Positions 25,546 to 34,485 of a DNA stretch of 64,000 bases are shown here, piece after piece. The DNA is from Paraglaciecola sp. L3A3 (GTDB taxonomy: Bacteria > Pseudomonadota > Gammaproteobacteria > Enterobacterales > Alteromonadaceae). A model generated the notes under the pieces. It was not told where the DNA came from and searched no databases. It saw nothing but the letters and a program-made list of their open reading frames with translations. The stretch is from positions 3,455,501-3,519,500 of the forward strand of contig NZ_CP047023.1 of NCBI RefSeq assembly GCF_009796765.1, read 5' to 3'. How positions within the stretch are numbered: the stretch's first letter is position 1; each line of letters opens with the position of its first letter. The position numbers were made by a program, and so were the translations under genes.

Positions 25546-25805
25546 TTTCAAGACCAAGCATTCCCAGACTTAGTCCAACAACAAAAAATCATATCTTCAG
25601 CTGTGGGTATGTTTTTAAAACAATATCAAATATAACAAGGGATTTAGATCATCTTAAAACTGGCGTTGTAAGAGTTATCATTAAATGAATTAGGATAGGT
25701 TACACGGTACATTTTGAGGTACTGGTTAAGCTAAAAGTACAGGACCATAATATAGAAAAATAATTAAAACGAGCCAATACAATAAACGACTAAAGTACTG
25801 ACAAA

Positions 25806-26705
25806 TCAAAAATAAATATCTTGTAATTCCAAGGAAAAGAAATCAAAAACCCGCCTTACTCTTAAGCTTGTTCGCAATTCTTGATGGCAAACTAGCCAAA
25901 CCGGTAAAGTCATTATCGACCCCATATTTTCAAATGCACGTATCAATTTTGGTTCTCTATCCCCCATTTGTTCAGGGAGAAATATTAGCCCTTCTCCTTC
26001 TTTACACAGTTCAAGCTGCAATAATTGGAATGGGGTAATAATTGAAAAGTTTTTCTTTGATAAGTTCCAGCCTTGTTTATTTAATATATCTGTTATTACG
26101 CTACTTCGATCAAAGCCAATAATTTGAATATTTGTAAGCTCAGAAAAATCAGTAAATGCAGGCAGTGTTTCTAAATATTCAGCTGCAGCGTAAAGCCAAA
26201 TAACTTCCTCTCCTACTTTTTTTGCAATTAAATCACTTTGTTTAGGGTGAAAACTACGAATAGCAATATCAGCTTCGCGGCGTTTTAAATCGCTAGGATC
26301 ATTGGTAACCACTACTTCAATGGTGATACCAGGTTCGGAGCGTCTTAACTTTGCAATGATTTTTGGCAAAATGTATGTTGCCGTTAATTCGCCAGCAGAC
26401 ACAACAACTGTACCTTCTATTTGTTTTGATTGTCCTGAAGCCGTTAACGAAAAGGCTAAAGCGGCATCACCTATTTCTCGAGCATGCTCTAACAATTCTA
26501 ATCCAGATTGGGTTAAGACTAGACGTTGCCCAACACGCTCAAATAAGGTGACTTTCAACTCAGCTTCAAGTGCCGCTACTTGCCTGCTTAATGTAGGTTG
26601 AGTTGAATTTAAAGCTTTAGCTGCCGCTGAGAGAGTTCCTTCTTCGGCGGTAATCAAAAATGCACGAATGTGATTCCAGTCAAAATTTAATGCACGCCAC
26701 TTCAT
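25806..26705 (-). CDS. LysR-family transcriptional regulator
   Basis: The ATG at 26705 gives a 299-residue product beginning MKWRALNFDWNHIRAFL with the LysR helix-turn-helix (EEGTLSAAAKALNSTQPTLS) in place; a longer upstream start would add an unrelated 27 residues. A substrate-binding domain follows (residues 90-299). The divergent reductase gene begins 95 bp away, the usual arrangement for a LysR regulator and its target, and a candidate operator lies between them. Confidence 0.92.
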   Translation of the reverse strand: MKWRALNFDWNHIRAFLITAEEGTLSAAAKALNSTQPTLSRQVAALEAELKVTLFERVGQRLVLTQSGLELLEHAREIGDAALAFSLTASGQSKQIEGTVVVSAGELTATYILPKIIAKLRRSEPGITIEVVVTNDPSDLKRREADIAIRSFHPKQSDLIAKKVGEEVIWLYAAAEYLETLPAFTDFSELTNIQIIGFDRSSVITDILNKQGWNLSKKNFSIITPFQLLQLELCKEGEGLIFLPEQMGDREPKLIRAFENMGSIMTLPVWLVCHQELRTSLRVRRVFDFFSLELQDIYF

Positions 26706-26739
26706 ACAGTTATGTATACCTATAATACAATTACCTAAG

Positions 26740-26764
26740 TATCTATCCTGATATTGTATAGATA
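26740..26764. promoter_or_regulatory. Candidate LysR-type operator
   Basis: A 7-bp inverted repeat, TATCTAT (26740-26746) and ATAGATA (26758-26764), with an 11-bp spacer lies between the divergent LysR and reductase genes. This fits the T-N11-A style of LysR sites. Confidence 0.5.
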
Positions 26765-26800
26765 AAATAGCCACACATAAATACATTTAAAGGTATAACA

Positions 26801-27559
26801 ATGACAACTCTTATCGTAGGCGCGAGTGGCGCAACAGGCAGTTTATTGGTTCAACAATTACTCGAAAAAAATGAAACCGTAAAAATAATTATACGATCTG
26901 CTTCTGTTTTACGTGAAAGATTACCGGTTGAAATAATAGAAAATAGTAAGTTAGTGATTACTGAGGCTGACTTATTAAGCTTAACTAATGATGAATTAGT
27001 CGCCCAAGTAAAAGATTGTCATGTAGTGGTTTCATGCCTAGGTCACAATTTAACGTTAAAAGGTATGTTTGGTCACCCTCGTCTTTTAGTGACGAATGCG
27101 GTACAACGACTTTGTTTAGCTATAAGCTACTGCTCTCCGCAAAACGCACCAGTTAAATTTATTCTAATGAATACAACGGGTAATCAAAACTCATTAGCAG
27201 GTGAAAAAGTATCTACTTTACAATCAATAATAATGAGTTTTATCAGAGTATTATTACCGCCTCATAATGATAATGAAAAGGCCGCGGAATATTTGCAAAA
27301 CCATATACGCAGGCAGAATAATCAAATTGAATGGGTAGTTATTCGCCCTGATAGTTTAACCGATAGCCCAACGGTGACAGAGTACGATATCTACCCAAGT
27401 CCTATCCGTAGTGCAATTTTTGATGCGGGTAAAACTAGTCGGATCAACGTAGCGCATTTTATGTCGCAGTTGGGCAGCAACAATGAGCTTTGGGATAAAT
27501 GGAAAAGCCAAATGCCTGTACTTTATAATACCCCCTCAATCACAAGAAATAGAAAATGA
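26801..27559 (+). CDS. NAD(P)-binding atypical SDR / NmrA-like reductase
   Basis: The 252-residue product starts with the dinucleotide-binding turn MTTLIVGASGATGSLLVQQL and continues with CHVVVSCLGHNLTLKG and WVVIRPDSLTDSPTV, typical of atypical extended SDRs with an NAD(P)H-binding domain. These often act as reductases or redox sensors; the substrate is not evident. It is probably controlled by the divergent LysR gene. About 320 bp without a gene follow; they contain a MITE remnant. Confidence 0.82.
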   Translation: MTTLIVGASGATGSLLVQQLLEKNETVKIIIRSASVLRERLPVEIIENSKLVITEADLLSLTNDELVAQVKDCHVVVSCLGHNLTLKGMFGHPRLLVTNAVQRLCLAISYCSPQNAPVKFILMNTTGNQNSLAGEKVSTLQSIIMSFIRVLLPPHNDNEKAAEYLQNHIRRQNNQIEWVVIRPDSLTDSPTVTEYDIYPSPIRSAIFDAGKTSRINVAHFMSQLGSNNELWDKWKSQMPVLYNTPSITRNRK

Positions 27560-27630
27560 ATAAAACAAATATAACGTAGCGCATTATCATCTTTTTAGCT
27601 CTACTCATTTTGTTGCCTCAACGCCTTTCT

Positions 27631-27681
27631 ATACCAATTCCATTAAATTCTCGCTGGGTGAACATTTATTGGAGCTGGTAT
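27631..27681. mobile_element. Degraded remnant of the 19.9-kb MITE family
   Basis: ATACCAATTCC at one end and GGAGCTGGTAT at the other form imperfect inverted repeats. The interior CTCGCTGGGTGAACATTTAT closely matches the right end of the 19913-20242 element (CTCGCTGAGTGCACACTTAT). Most of the interior is deleted. The rest of the 27560-27878 gap shows nothing else I can name. Confidence 0.55.
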
Positions 27682-27878
27682 TATAAATACAATCACATCT
27701 TTCGCCGCTTTTATAAGTCATTTAATAAAACAAGACTTAAACCAATTAGAGGTATTTCCCTATTTATAGATTAGTATTCAAGCGTAATTTGGAATAAAAT
27801 AAACTTTTGATTGCTCCTTATTTTTAGAGATTTACACATATCAAAGTAAACAAACCAGAATACAATTTTACTGATGAA

Positions 27879-28769
27879 TTGGCAGAGCTACTGCTTCCCT
27901 TAGAGCAAATTCATGGTCAAAAACTCAAGTTAATCATTCATGTCGGCACCCCTAAAACTGGCACCACTAGCTTACAAACTTACCTAGCTAAAAAGCAGCG
28001 TAAACTGAGAGGTTTAGGAATTCTTTACCCACACAATCTTGAGACTCTTCCTAATCCAAATACCCCACTCCATCAATGGTTTGAAAAAAATTTACTCACC
28101 ACACATATAGATAATTTTTTAGCTAATTTTAAAAACATCATCAGCCAAGTTAAAACAGATACACACACTATTATTTTATCGTCTGAAGGTATTTATAATT
28201 ATTGGTGGGATTTTCCGGAGCAATCAAAAGTCATTTTGTCTGAACTAGCAGAAATATTTGATATACAAATTTGGGCCTGGTTTCGCCAGCCTTTGGAATT
28301 TATCGAAAGTTATTACAAACAATGTATTCGTAACCCACAAGTGGCAAGTAATCCTTGTTATGGCAAAGACCTGAGTTTTGCAGAAATGCTGGAGATTAAT
28401 TGGTTTTCTCAACATTTAAATTACCAAGGTTTTGTCAATGAATGCCAGACAATATTTGGCGAAAATAGCGTTTACGCCTTTGAATATCAAGGGGATGTAG
28501 TGCAACAAGTCAGTAAAAGATTGGGCCTAGCCACCCCACACGACAACCCTACCCCAAGACAAAATAACAGCTTAAACAATGCGTCTATCAAAATGCTAAA
28601 AAGCATCAATTACTACAATTTAAAGGCAAAAGATAAAGAGCGGTTAATGCCTCATATCAAAGAAATCAATACACTGCTAAAGAGTTATGTAAAAGACAGC
28701 TTGTTAGATGATGATGCAAAAAAACGAGTTTTAAAGCTAGCGAATCCCATCAAGTCTTTTTCTAAGTAG
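27879..28769 (+). CDS. Sulfotransferase-like protein, start uncertain
   Basis: The product carries a PAPS-binding P-loop of sulfotransferases near its N-terminus (IIHVGTPKTGTTSLQTYLAK), a middle segment ILSSEGIYNYWWDFPE and WFRQPLEFIESYYKQ, which matches the 3'-phosphate site (R-x-x-x-x-x-S). The first usable start is the TTG at 27879 with no clear ribosome site. The frame is open back to a stop at 27825, and an ATC AAA GTA AAC at 27840 reads like a start codon lost by one base. So translation may be impaired, or a rare start is used. Family members transfer sulfate to sugars or other hydroxyls. A bidirectional terminator follows. Confidence 0.65.
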   Translation: MAELLLPLEQIHGQKLKLIIHVGTPKTGTTSLQTYLAKKQRKLRGLGILYPHNLETLPNPNTPLHQWFEKNLLTTHIDNFLANFKNIISQVKTDTHTIILSSEGIYNYWWDFPEQSKVILSELAEIFDIQIWAWFRQPLEFIESYYKQCIRNPQVASNPCYGKDLSFAEMLEINWFSQHLNYQGFVNECQTIFGENSVYAFEYQGDVVQQVSKRLGLATPHDNPTPRQNNSLNNASIKMLKSINYYNLKAKDKERLMPHIKEINTLLKSYVKDSLLDDDAKKRVLKLANPIKSFSK

Positions 28770-28800
28770 CCTATAGGGTAAGAGTAAGCCAAAAATAAAT

Positions 28801-28835
28801 ATGCTGGTATATCCTAGGATAAACCAGCATTTTAT
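28801..28835. terminator. Bidirectional hairpin terminator between convergent genes
   Basis: ATGCTGGT / ACCAGCAT arms enclose a second self-complementary segment TATCCTAGGATA; TTTTATTTT follows on the plus strand and AAATAAATA precedes, giving T-rich tails in both directions. Confidence 0.85.
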
Positions 28836-28856
28836 TTTCCACCTATTCGGTATAGG

Positions 28857-30488
28857 TTATTTAATTTTAGTCCCCACCAACACAGCATCAGCTTCGCCTC
28901 GCCAAGGTGAAATAAACTGTTCTTCTGCATTCACCGTTTTTAAAGCAGTGAACTCACCGGTCAAAGTATTAAACCATTGAGTTTGATATTTATGGCCGTC
29001 TTTAGGTTTAAATAAACTGCGTCCTTTACCCGTTTGAAAAATATCTTTATGCACATAAATTAAATGACTGTTACCGTCTTTGCTGGCTAAACCAAAAGCA
29101 CTGCCGTATTTTTCAGGCATAGATTCATATTGATGAAATGGATATTTGGCAAAAAACTTGGCGATATTTTGATAATAATTAAACTTAGGCTTAATAAATG
29201 AAGCAGGCTGTTCAAAAGGATTATAAACAATCACATTCCAGGCTGCGGCTTGCCAATAATAAGTACTATAAGCCCCTGCAAAAATAATATGCCAATTTCT
29301 TCTTAGATTCACTTCAGGATCAGTGTAATCACCGGTAAACACACGATATGGTGATTCGTCGTAGCCACCATGTTCTATATTAAAGACAGGTTTATGACTA
29401 AATTTTTGTACCGCTTTTGCGGTATTGCTGTAGATATTCCATTTCCAATCCTGAATCGAAATAAAATCAACTAGTTCAGGGTTACGATTACAAAAACCAT
29501 AGTCATGAATGGTTAACATACGATCGGCATAGTTCAGAGCATTAACTCGTTTAAAACGACCTTTTATGTAATCTTCATCTCTGTCATAAAACAAACCTTC
29601 TTTAGCGATATCCCAAATAATATTCGGATAAGCCTGATACCGTTTTATCACATAATCTAAATACATATTGTCTGCAGCAGAATTTGGTGCAGGCCAATTA
29701 ACTAACTTATTCCATACATAAATCATTAAATGAGCCGCAATTCGTTTGTCATGTAAGGACTGAATAGTACGGTCTAACTTTTGAAAAAACTCAACATTAA
29801 GGGATGAAAAATCGGGATTTTGGTTGTTACCTAAAAACGGAAATATATCTTTGGGGGCACCAAATTCATGCTCTGGATGTTGTGCTAATTTAGCGTCTTT
29901 TCGCCAATACAAAGGTTCAGATTCAGCCCGTACATCGTACGAATAAACCGTCATGACCACTTGATTAAAACCGTTATCTTTTAAGAGAGACAACATATGA
30001 TCTGTCTTAGGTACTGCATCTTTGTTTTGATAATCTAGGGCAAATAACCAATCTAACTCAAAGGCTAAGGCATAATAAGGCGTGCCATCTTCATAGAAAA
30101 AATGCTGCGGGTAATCTTTATTTAAACCAATCGATCCATGGTTATCATCTAGCCCTTTGGTAACCGAAACAGAGCCTTGTAAACCATTTAATGCTGCAAT
30201 GTCACTTTCAGTTTGATAGCTCCAGTTTCCTGTTTTAGCCGCCGAAAAACGAATTAACCACTGTTTGTCACCATTATAAAAAATAGGTACTGTTTGTGTG
30301 CTGCCACTAGTGTGGGTAAAAATAGCATTAGCTGTTTGTTGAAAAGGTTGGTCGATATCTTTAGCTAATGTAATGGGGATATCTAATACTTCCCACTTAG
30401 CCACCTGATTAGATTGTGCAAAGGCCGATTGAGTCATACAAAGCACAACAAACAGTTGTATTTTAATGAAGTGACGGATCAGTTTCAT
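28857..30488 (-). CDS. Secreted glycosidase-like protein with DUF5060 and DUF4038 domains
   Basis: A signal peptide (about residues 1-25, AFA) is followed by a DUF5060 beta-sandwich (about 30-115), a DUF4038-type TIM barrel (about 120-450; FFYEDGTPYYALAFELDWLF, HLMIYVWNKLVNW, IIWDIAKEGLFYDRD, VFNIEHGGYDE) and a short C-terminal beta-domain. The barrel is related to GH140 apiosidases and other retaining glycosidases; Glu in IAKEG and in NIEHGG are candidates for the acid/base and nucleophile. The substrate is unknown. It stands alone on the minus strand between a sulfotransferase-like gene and a small membrane protein gene. Confidence 0.8.
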   Translation of the reverse strand: MKLIRHFIKIQLFVVLCMTQSAFAQSNQVAKWEVLDIPITLAKDIDQPFQQTANAIFTHTSGSTQTVPIFYNGDKQWLIRFSAAKTGNWSYQTESDIAALNGLQGSVSVTKGLDDNHGSIGLNKDYPQHFFYEDGTPYYALAFELDWLFALDYQNKDAVPKTDHMLSLLKDNGFNQVVMTVYSYDVRAESEPLYWRKDAKLAQHPEHEFGAPKDIFPFLGNNQNPDFSSLNVEFFQKLDRTIQSLHDKRIAAHLMIYVWNKLVNWPAPNSAADNMYLDYVIKRYQAYPNIIWDIAKEGLFYDRDEDYIKGRFKRVNALNYADRMLTIHDYGFCNRNPELVDFISIQDWKWNIYSNTAKAVQKFSHKPVFNIEHGGYDESPYRVFTGDYTDPEVNLRRNWHIIFAGAYSTYYWQAAAWNVIVYNPFEQPASFIKPKFNYYQNIAKFFAKYPFHQYESMPEKYGSAFGLASKDGNSHLIYVHKDIFQTGKGRSLFKPKDGHKYQTQWFNTLTGEFTALKTVNAEEQFISPWRGEADAVLVGTKIK

Positions 30489-30605
30489 AATGATTATTCT
30501 CCCATTATTTTCATTTTGTTAACAATATGAAGATAATGTAGAGTTTTGTCAGCTTAAGCAAGAAGTAATTTTATACGATAAATAGAAATTTTATATATAA
30601 ACAGG

Positions 30606-31052
30606 CTAATGCGTATTATTTGTCGCTTCTTGCGTCGGGTAAGCAGTATTTTCTAAAAAAGTATTTAATGCTTTTACCGTTCTATGCCTAAGCCAAAAAG
30701 ACATAGCAGGTCCAATAAGCAACCAAGACCAGACAATCGTCACATAAGACATACTGGGACTCAATATAAAAAGCAGCAGTAAAGGGGGAAATAAACAGAC
30801 AAAAAGTGACAGACTTAAAACACCTGTAAGATTGGTATCCAGCTTTAACAAGCCTGCTTCTAACTTCACAGAGATACGTGTAACACCGCGAATGGAGGCT
30901 TTTTTAATGCTCTGCATAACAGATCGAGTCAGCACCATAGAATTGACACTTTTGTACTCTACTTTAAAACCTTTAGGTAACAAAGTTGCTTCTAAAATTG
31001 AAAAATCAACACTGTCCTCAGTGCCAATATAAACACTTGATGTATATTTCAT
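30606..31052 (-). CDS. Small membrane protein, unknown function
   Basis: The 148-residue product has a soluble N-terminal half (about 1-75) and two hydrophobic spans close together (about 78-98 and 103-120, SLFVCLFPPLLLLFILSP and YVTIVWSWLLIGPAM). GAGGAAG precedes the ATG. I recognise no family. It lies just downstream of dusC in the same direction, about 40 bp away, so it may be co-transcribed. Confidence 0.6.
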   Translation of the reverse strand: MKYTSSVYIGTEDSVDFSILEATLLPKGFKVEYKSVNSMVLTRSVMQSIKKASIRGVTRISVKLEAGLLKLDTNLTGVLSLSLFVCLFPPLLLLFILSPSMSYVTIVWSWLLIGPAMSFWLRHRTVKALNTFLENTAYPTQEATNNTH

Positions 31053-31091
31053 GCTGATAACTTCCTCAGGTTTGCTTATGCTTTAAAAAGT

Positions 31092-32018
31092 CTAACTTTG
31101 AATATGCTCTAGAATGCTAGCTGAGTCTTTTAAACGACAAATACGAGTAAATAATTCTTTGGCTTCTGGGTATTCACGGCTTAAATAACCAAACCATTGT
31201 TTCACTCGGTTAGGGTAATATTTACCTTTGTCGCCATACAACTCGTAACCTGAATATTTAACTAATAATTCTTTAACTTGTTGCCAAGGCATATGTTCTT
31301 GCTCACCTCTAATCACCCTGGCAAGATTAGGCAAAGCTAATGCTCCCCTACCTAACATGATGTTTTCACAAGCTGATTGTTGTTGGCAATTTAAGGCATC
31401 GGCTGCGTTCCAAATTTCACCATTGGCCACTATTGGAATATCGACTTGTTGTTTAACTCTAGCAATCCAGTCCCAGTATGCGGGAGGTTTATAACCATCC
31501 ACTTTAGTGCGAGCATGGATCACTAACGAGTCAGCTCCAGCATCAGCAATGGCCTGTGCGTTTTCAATGGCTAAAGAAGTGTCGTCAAATCCCAAACGCA
31601 TTTTCGCCGAAACGGGTTGCGTTTTAGGCACCGCTAAACGTACAGCTTTAACTATTTGATGAATGGTTTCGGGTTCGCGCAATAATATAGCTCCACCCTT
31701 ATTTTTATTCACCGTTTTTGCCGGACAACCAAAGTTTAAATCGACCCCATGGGAGCCTAATTCAATCGCTCTAACGGCATTTTCTGCTAACCACTGGGCA
31801 TGTTGACCTAATAATTGCACTTTGACAGGTACACCACTTGCGGTAAAACCATTGTTTTTTAGCTCTGGTGCTAAACGGTAAAACACTTTTTTAGGCATCA
31901 GTTGATCAACAACACGGACAAATTCAGTGACACATAGGTCAAATCCTCCCACTTGGGTTAACATGTCTCGCATTAAGTGGTCTACTACCCCTTCCATGGG
32001 TGCTAGAGTAATTTGCAT
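31092..32018 (-). CDS. dusC: tRNA-dihydrouridine(16) synthase
   Basis: The ATG at 32018 gives MQITLAPMEGVVDHLMRDML, the normal start of DusC; seven extra residues from 32039 have no support. The FMN-dependent TIM barrel shows CVTEFVRVVDQLMPKKVF, GVDLNFGCPAKTVN with the catalytic cysteine, and ANGEIWNAADAL with IMLGRGALALPNLARV. It reduces uridine 16 in the tRNA D-loop. The length (308) and motifs match E. coli DusC closely. The DUF1289 gene and queA lie upstream in the same direction. Confidence 0.94.
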   Translation of the reverse strand: MQITLAPMEGVVDHLMRDMLTQVGGFDLCVTEFVRVVDQLMPKKVFYRLAPELKNNGFTASGVPVKVQLLGQHAQWLAENAVRAIELGSHGVDLNFGCPAKTVNKNKGGAILLREPETIHQIVKAVRLAVPKTQPVSAKMRLGFDDTSLAIENAQAIADAGADSLVIHARTKVDGYKPPAYWDWIARVKQQVDIPIVANGEIWNAADALNCQQQSACENIMLGRGALALPNLARVIRGEQEHMPWQQVKELLVKYSGYELYGDKGKYYPNRVKQWFGYLSREYPEAKELFTRICRLKDSASILEHIQS

Positions 32019-32082
32019 CGAAGAAAAATAACCGTTCAAAATTAAAGGCGGAATGGTAACAAAATTAAGGCACAGAACCTAT

Positions 32083-32289
32083 CTAGGAAGGAAAATAATG
32101 TTTATGCTGCTTTTTATATTCTTCACAGCGTTTTTCGCAATTATGGAGCACCTGTTGCCTTTGTGGATCATCCGATTGAGACCAATTTAATATTTCGTCT
32201 AACATCCGAAAACAGCCCAGACACATGTCTTTGTCATCTAGGCAACAATTGCTCACACAAGGTGAAATTAGCTGAGGTGTTTGTATCAT
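32083..32289 (-). CDS. DUF1289 family protein, 68 residues
   Basis: This short protein has the cysteine pattern of DUF1289 (SPCVSNCCLDDKDMCLGCFR, then NWSQ), with four closely spaced cysteines that probably bind a metal. Its function is unknown. It starts 3 bp after the queA stop, so it is co-transcribed with queA and perhaps dusC, a tRNA-modification neighbourhood. Confidence 0.85.
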   Translation of the reverse strand: MIQTPQLISPCVSNCCLDDKDMCLGCFRMLDEILNWSQSDDPQRQQVLHNCEKRCEEYKKQHKHYFPS

Positions 32290-32292
32290 GAT

Positions 32293-33345
32293 TTATGACT
32301 CATTTTGTTTCTTAGTCAAAAACATAGAATCACCATAACTGAAAAAACGGTACTTTTTATCTATTGCTTGCTGATATGCATTAAAGATATTTTCTTTGCC
32401 GGCAAAAGCACTGACTAACATTAATAATGTCGATTCGGACAAATGAAAATTAGTAAACATAGCATCGACAATTTGAAATTCATAACCTGGATAAATAAAT
32501 ATATCTGTATCAGCAAAGAAGGGGTTGAGTTGTGTATTGTTTTTCACTGCATGTTGCGCCGCAGACTCAATAGAACGTACCGATGTTGTACCCACAGCTA
32601 TGACTCTTTTGCCCGCCGCTTTGGTGGCCAATATGGCATCAACAACCTGTTGTGATACTTCAGCATACTCAGAATGCATTTGGTGATCGAGAATATTATC
32701 CACACGTACAGGCTGAAACGTCCCCGCTCCCACATGTAAAGTCACAAACTCTGAGTTCACCCCTTTGTCTGCTAATTTTTTTAAGATGTTTTCATCAAAA
32801 TGTAAACCGGCAGTAGGTGCGGCAACCGCACCAGGTACTTGGTTATAAACAGTTTGATAACGCTCTTTATCTGAATCTTCATCTGGGCGATCAATATAAG
32901 GCGGTAAAGGCATATGCCCAAATTCTTCTAAAATAGCCAATACAGGTGATTCCGCCAAAAATTTCAGCTCAAACAAGGCGTCGTGCCTAGCTAACATTTC
33001 AACTTCAACTTTACCTTCAAGGATCAGTTTAGTCCCCACTTTAGGCGATTTACTGGCTCTAACATGCGCTAACACTCGATGCTCATCTAACACACGTTCT
33101 ACCAATACTTCAATTTTACCACCCGACTCTTTTTGGCCTAACAAACGAGCAGGTATCACTCGCGTATTATTAAAGATAAGTAAATCACCGCTATTGAGTA
33201 ATTCCACCATTTGGCTAAACTGGCTGTGAGTAATATTTCCTGAGTTTCCATCAAGGTGCATTAAACGGCTAGCAGTACGCTGTTCTGTGGGATATCGCGC
33301 AATAAGCGACTCGGGTAAATCAAATTGAAAATCGGATAATTTCAT
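32293..33345 (-). CDS. queA: S-adenosylmethionine:tRNA ribosyltransferase-isomerase
   Basis: The ATG at 33345 gives [19 protein letters not shown], the usual QueA start; the longer frame to 33408 adds 21 unsupported residues. The 350-residue length is normal. Diagnostic motifs include [47 protein letters not shown] and [18 protein letters not shown]. QueA moves the ribosyl part of SAM to 7-aminomethyl-deazaguanine in tRNA, the penultimate step to queuosine. The expected neighbour tgt is not downstream here; a DUF1289 gene and dusC follow instead. Confidence 0.96.
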   Translation of the reverse strand: MKLSDFQFDLPESLIARYPTEQRTASRLMHLDGNSGNITHSQFSQMVELLNSGDLLIFNNTRVIPARLLGQKESGGKIEVLVERVLDEHRVLAHVRASKSPKVGTKLILEGKVEVEMLARHDALFELKFLAESPVLAILEEFGHMPLPPYIDRPDEDSDKERYQTVYNQVPGAVAAPTAGLHFDENILKKLADKGVNSEFVTLHVGAGTFQPVRVDNILDHQMHSEYAEVSQQVVDAILATKAAGKRVIAVGTTSVRSIESAAQHAVKNNTQLNPFFADTDIFIYPGYEFQIVDAMFTNFHLSESTLLMLVSAFAGKENIFNAYQQAIDKKYRFFSYGDSMFLTKKQNES

Positions 33346-33467
33346 ACTGCTCTCATTCATACCTATATTTTTCGCCACTATTTTACGTATGTTTTTTAAT
33401 ACCTGCAATGCGCACTACATACCAAAGTCGTATTGCGGCAATAAATTTACTGCCCTATCATTAACTC

Positions 33468-33542
33468 ACAGTTAGATTATTGACGTTTTCTCCCAAACTG
33501 TATTTCGCCCGGAACATATCATAATGTGACCGGGTTTTTTTT
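33468..33542 (+). ncRNA. Candidate small RNA gene, about 75 nt
   Basis: On the plus strand, TTGCGG (33433-33438) and TATCAT (33456-33461) with 17 bp between them form a plausible promoter. About 70 bp later there is a strong terminator: CCCGG / CCGGG (33508-33534) with an inner ACAT / ATGT stem, then T8. No plus-strand ORF lies between, and both flanking genes (queA, DUF6471) are on the minus strand, so this terminator has no coding gene to serve. A short RNA of about 75 nt is the simplest reading; a barrier to antisense transcription is the alternative. Confidence 0.45.
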
Positions 33543-33570
33543 ACGCTTAAAAAAGACCATAAAAGTAAAT

Positions 33571-33876
33571 TTATTCTAACGGATGACCTAAATCAGCGAA
33601 AATATCCACTATATCATCACGTTCAATTCGTCGCATATTTAACACGTACATGATTTGTAACAACAAATCTGCCCCCATTATACCCTTATTGACTTTATTT
33701 CTGAGATTATCTGCACTTTGATGAATACCTATTTGGGCTAATCTGTCACTAAGATCTTGGTATTTAGTACCGCGCTTAGACATTTCAGCTTTTAAGATAC
33801 GTTGCACTAATTGTCGCCAATCAGCAGAAGTACTAGCACTTGCATGATTAACTGCTTTATTATCTGTTGTAGACAT
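33571..33876 (-). CDS. DUF6471 family HTH-like protein
   Basis: The 101-residue product has a conserved block WRQLVQRILKAEMSKRGTKY followed by LSDRLAQIGIHQSADNLRNK, which fits the DUF6471 family and looks like a helix-turn-helix. The family has no established function. It is divergent from the yjfI operon across 190 bp that contain a palindromic site, which makes it a candidate regulator of that operon. Confidence 0.75.
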   Translation of the reverse strand: MSTTDNKAVNHASASTSADWRQLVQRILKAEMSKRGTKYQDLSDRLAQIGIHQSADNLRNKVNKGIMGADLLLQIMYVLNMRRIERDDIVDIFADLGHPLE

Positions 33877-33961
33877 ATTTTACGGGCGCCTTAAAACCAA
33901 ACAAACGTGACTTATAATTTACATTTAAAACATATTAATTGCAAATGTTGCAAAAAATAAA

Positions 33962-34014
33962 TTGACATATTAACTTTTAACTGACTAAACTGTGTCACGT
34001 AATACAATTACGTG
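33962..34014 (+). promoter_or_regulatory. Candidate promoter and operator of the yjf operon
   Basis: TTGACA (33962-33967) and TAAACT (33986-33991) with 18 bp spacing form a possible promoter. A perfect inverted repeat, CACGTAAT - ACA - ATTACGTG (33996-34014), covers the predicted start of transcription, as expected for a repressor site. Confidence 0.5.
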
Positions 34015-34066
34015 TATCACTTAAATGACATTACACATTAGTCATTAGCCTTACAGGAGAGTAGCC

Positions 34067-34456
34067 ATGACTTGGGATCTTAACCAACTTGAGACCCTAT
34101 TCGCAGATCACAAAGATTTAGTGATTACGCGAGAAGAAAACTGTTTATTGATTGCCAATACCGATGGTATCGACGCTTGGCTCGCCATCAGTGGTGAACA
34201 AATATTAGTTGAATCACTATTGTTTGCTAAATCTGAAGTCAAAGATAATGCAGCATTAAATGAAGAAATATTAAAAACCCACATGATATTTCCATTAACA
34301 ACAGTCGGAATATCACAAATTGCTGGTGACGAGTATTACACCGCATTCGGCTCTTTAAGCTCACAGTCAAAAGCTGAGAGTGTGGTCATAGAATTAACAA
34401 CACTGTTTCAAAATGTCGAAGCATTTTTAGATGCTTACCAAGATCATTTGAAATAG
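34067..34456 (+). CDS. yjfI: DUF2170 family protein (YjfI)
   Basis: The 129-residue soluble product (MTWDLNQLETLFADH, FPLTTVGISQIAGDEYY) matches the YjfI/DUF2170 family, the first gene of the yjfI-yjfC operon of enterobacteria. It has no signal peptide or membrane span. Its function is unknown. A GGAGA ribosome site lies upstream, and yjfJ follows after 29 bp. Confidence 0.88.
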   Translation: MTWDLNQLETLFADHKDLVITREENCLLIANTDGIDAWLAISGEQILVESLLFAKSEVKDNAALNEEILKTHMIFPLTTVGISQIAGDEYYTAFGSLSSQSKAESVVIELTTLFQNVEAFLDAYQDHLK

Positions 34457-34485
34457 CACTTACTGTATAAGTTAGGAGAAAGAAT

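Noticed and set aside
25543..25635. A plus-strand frame resembling a regulator C-terminus (MFQDQAFPDLVQQQKIISSA)
   Set aside because: It is only about 30 codons, has no start signals, and abuts the minus-strand metallo-hydrolase relic. It could be a remnant of another gene but cannot be supported.
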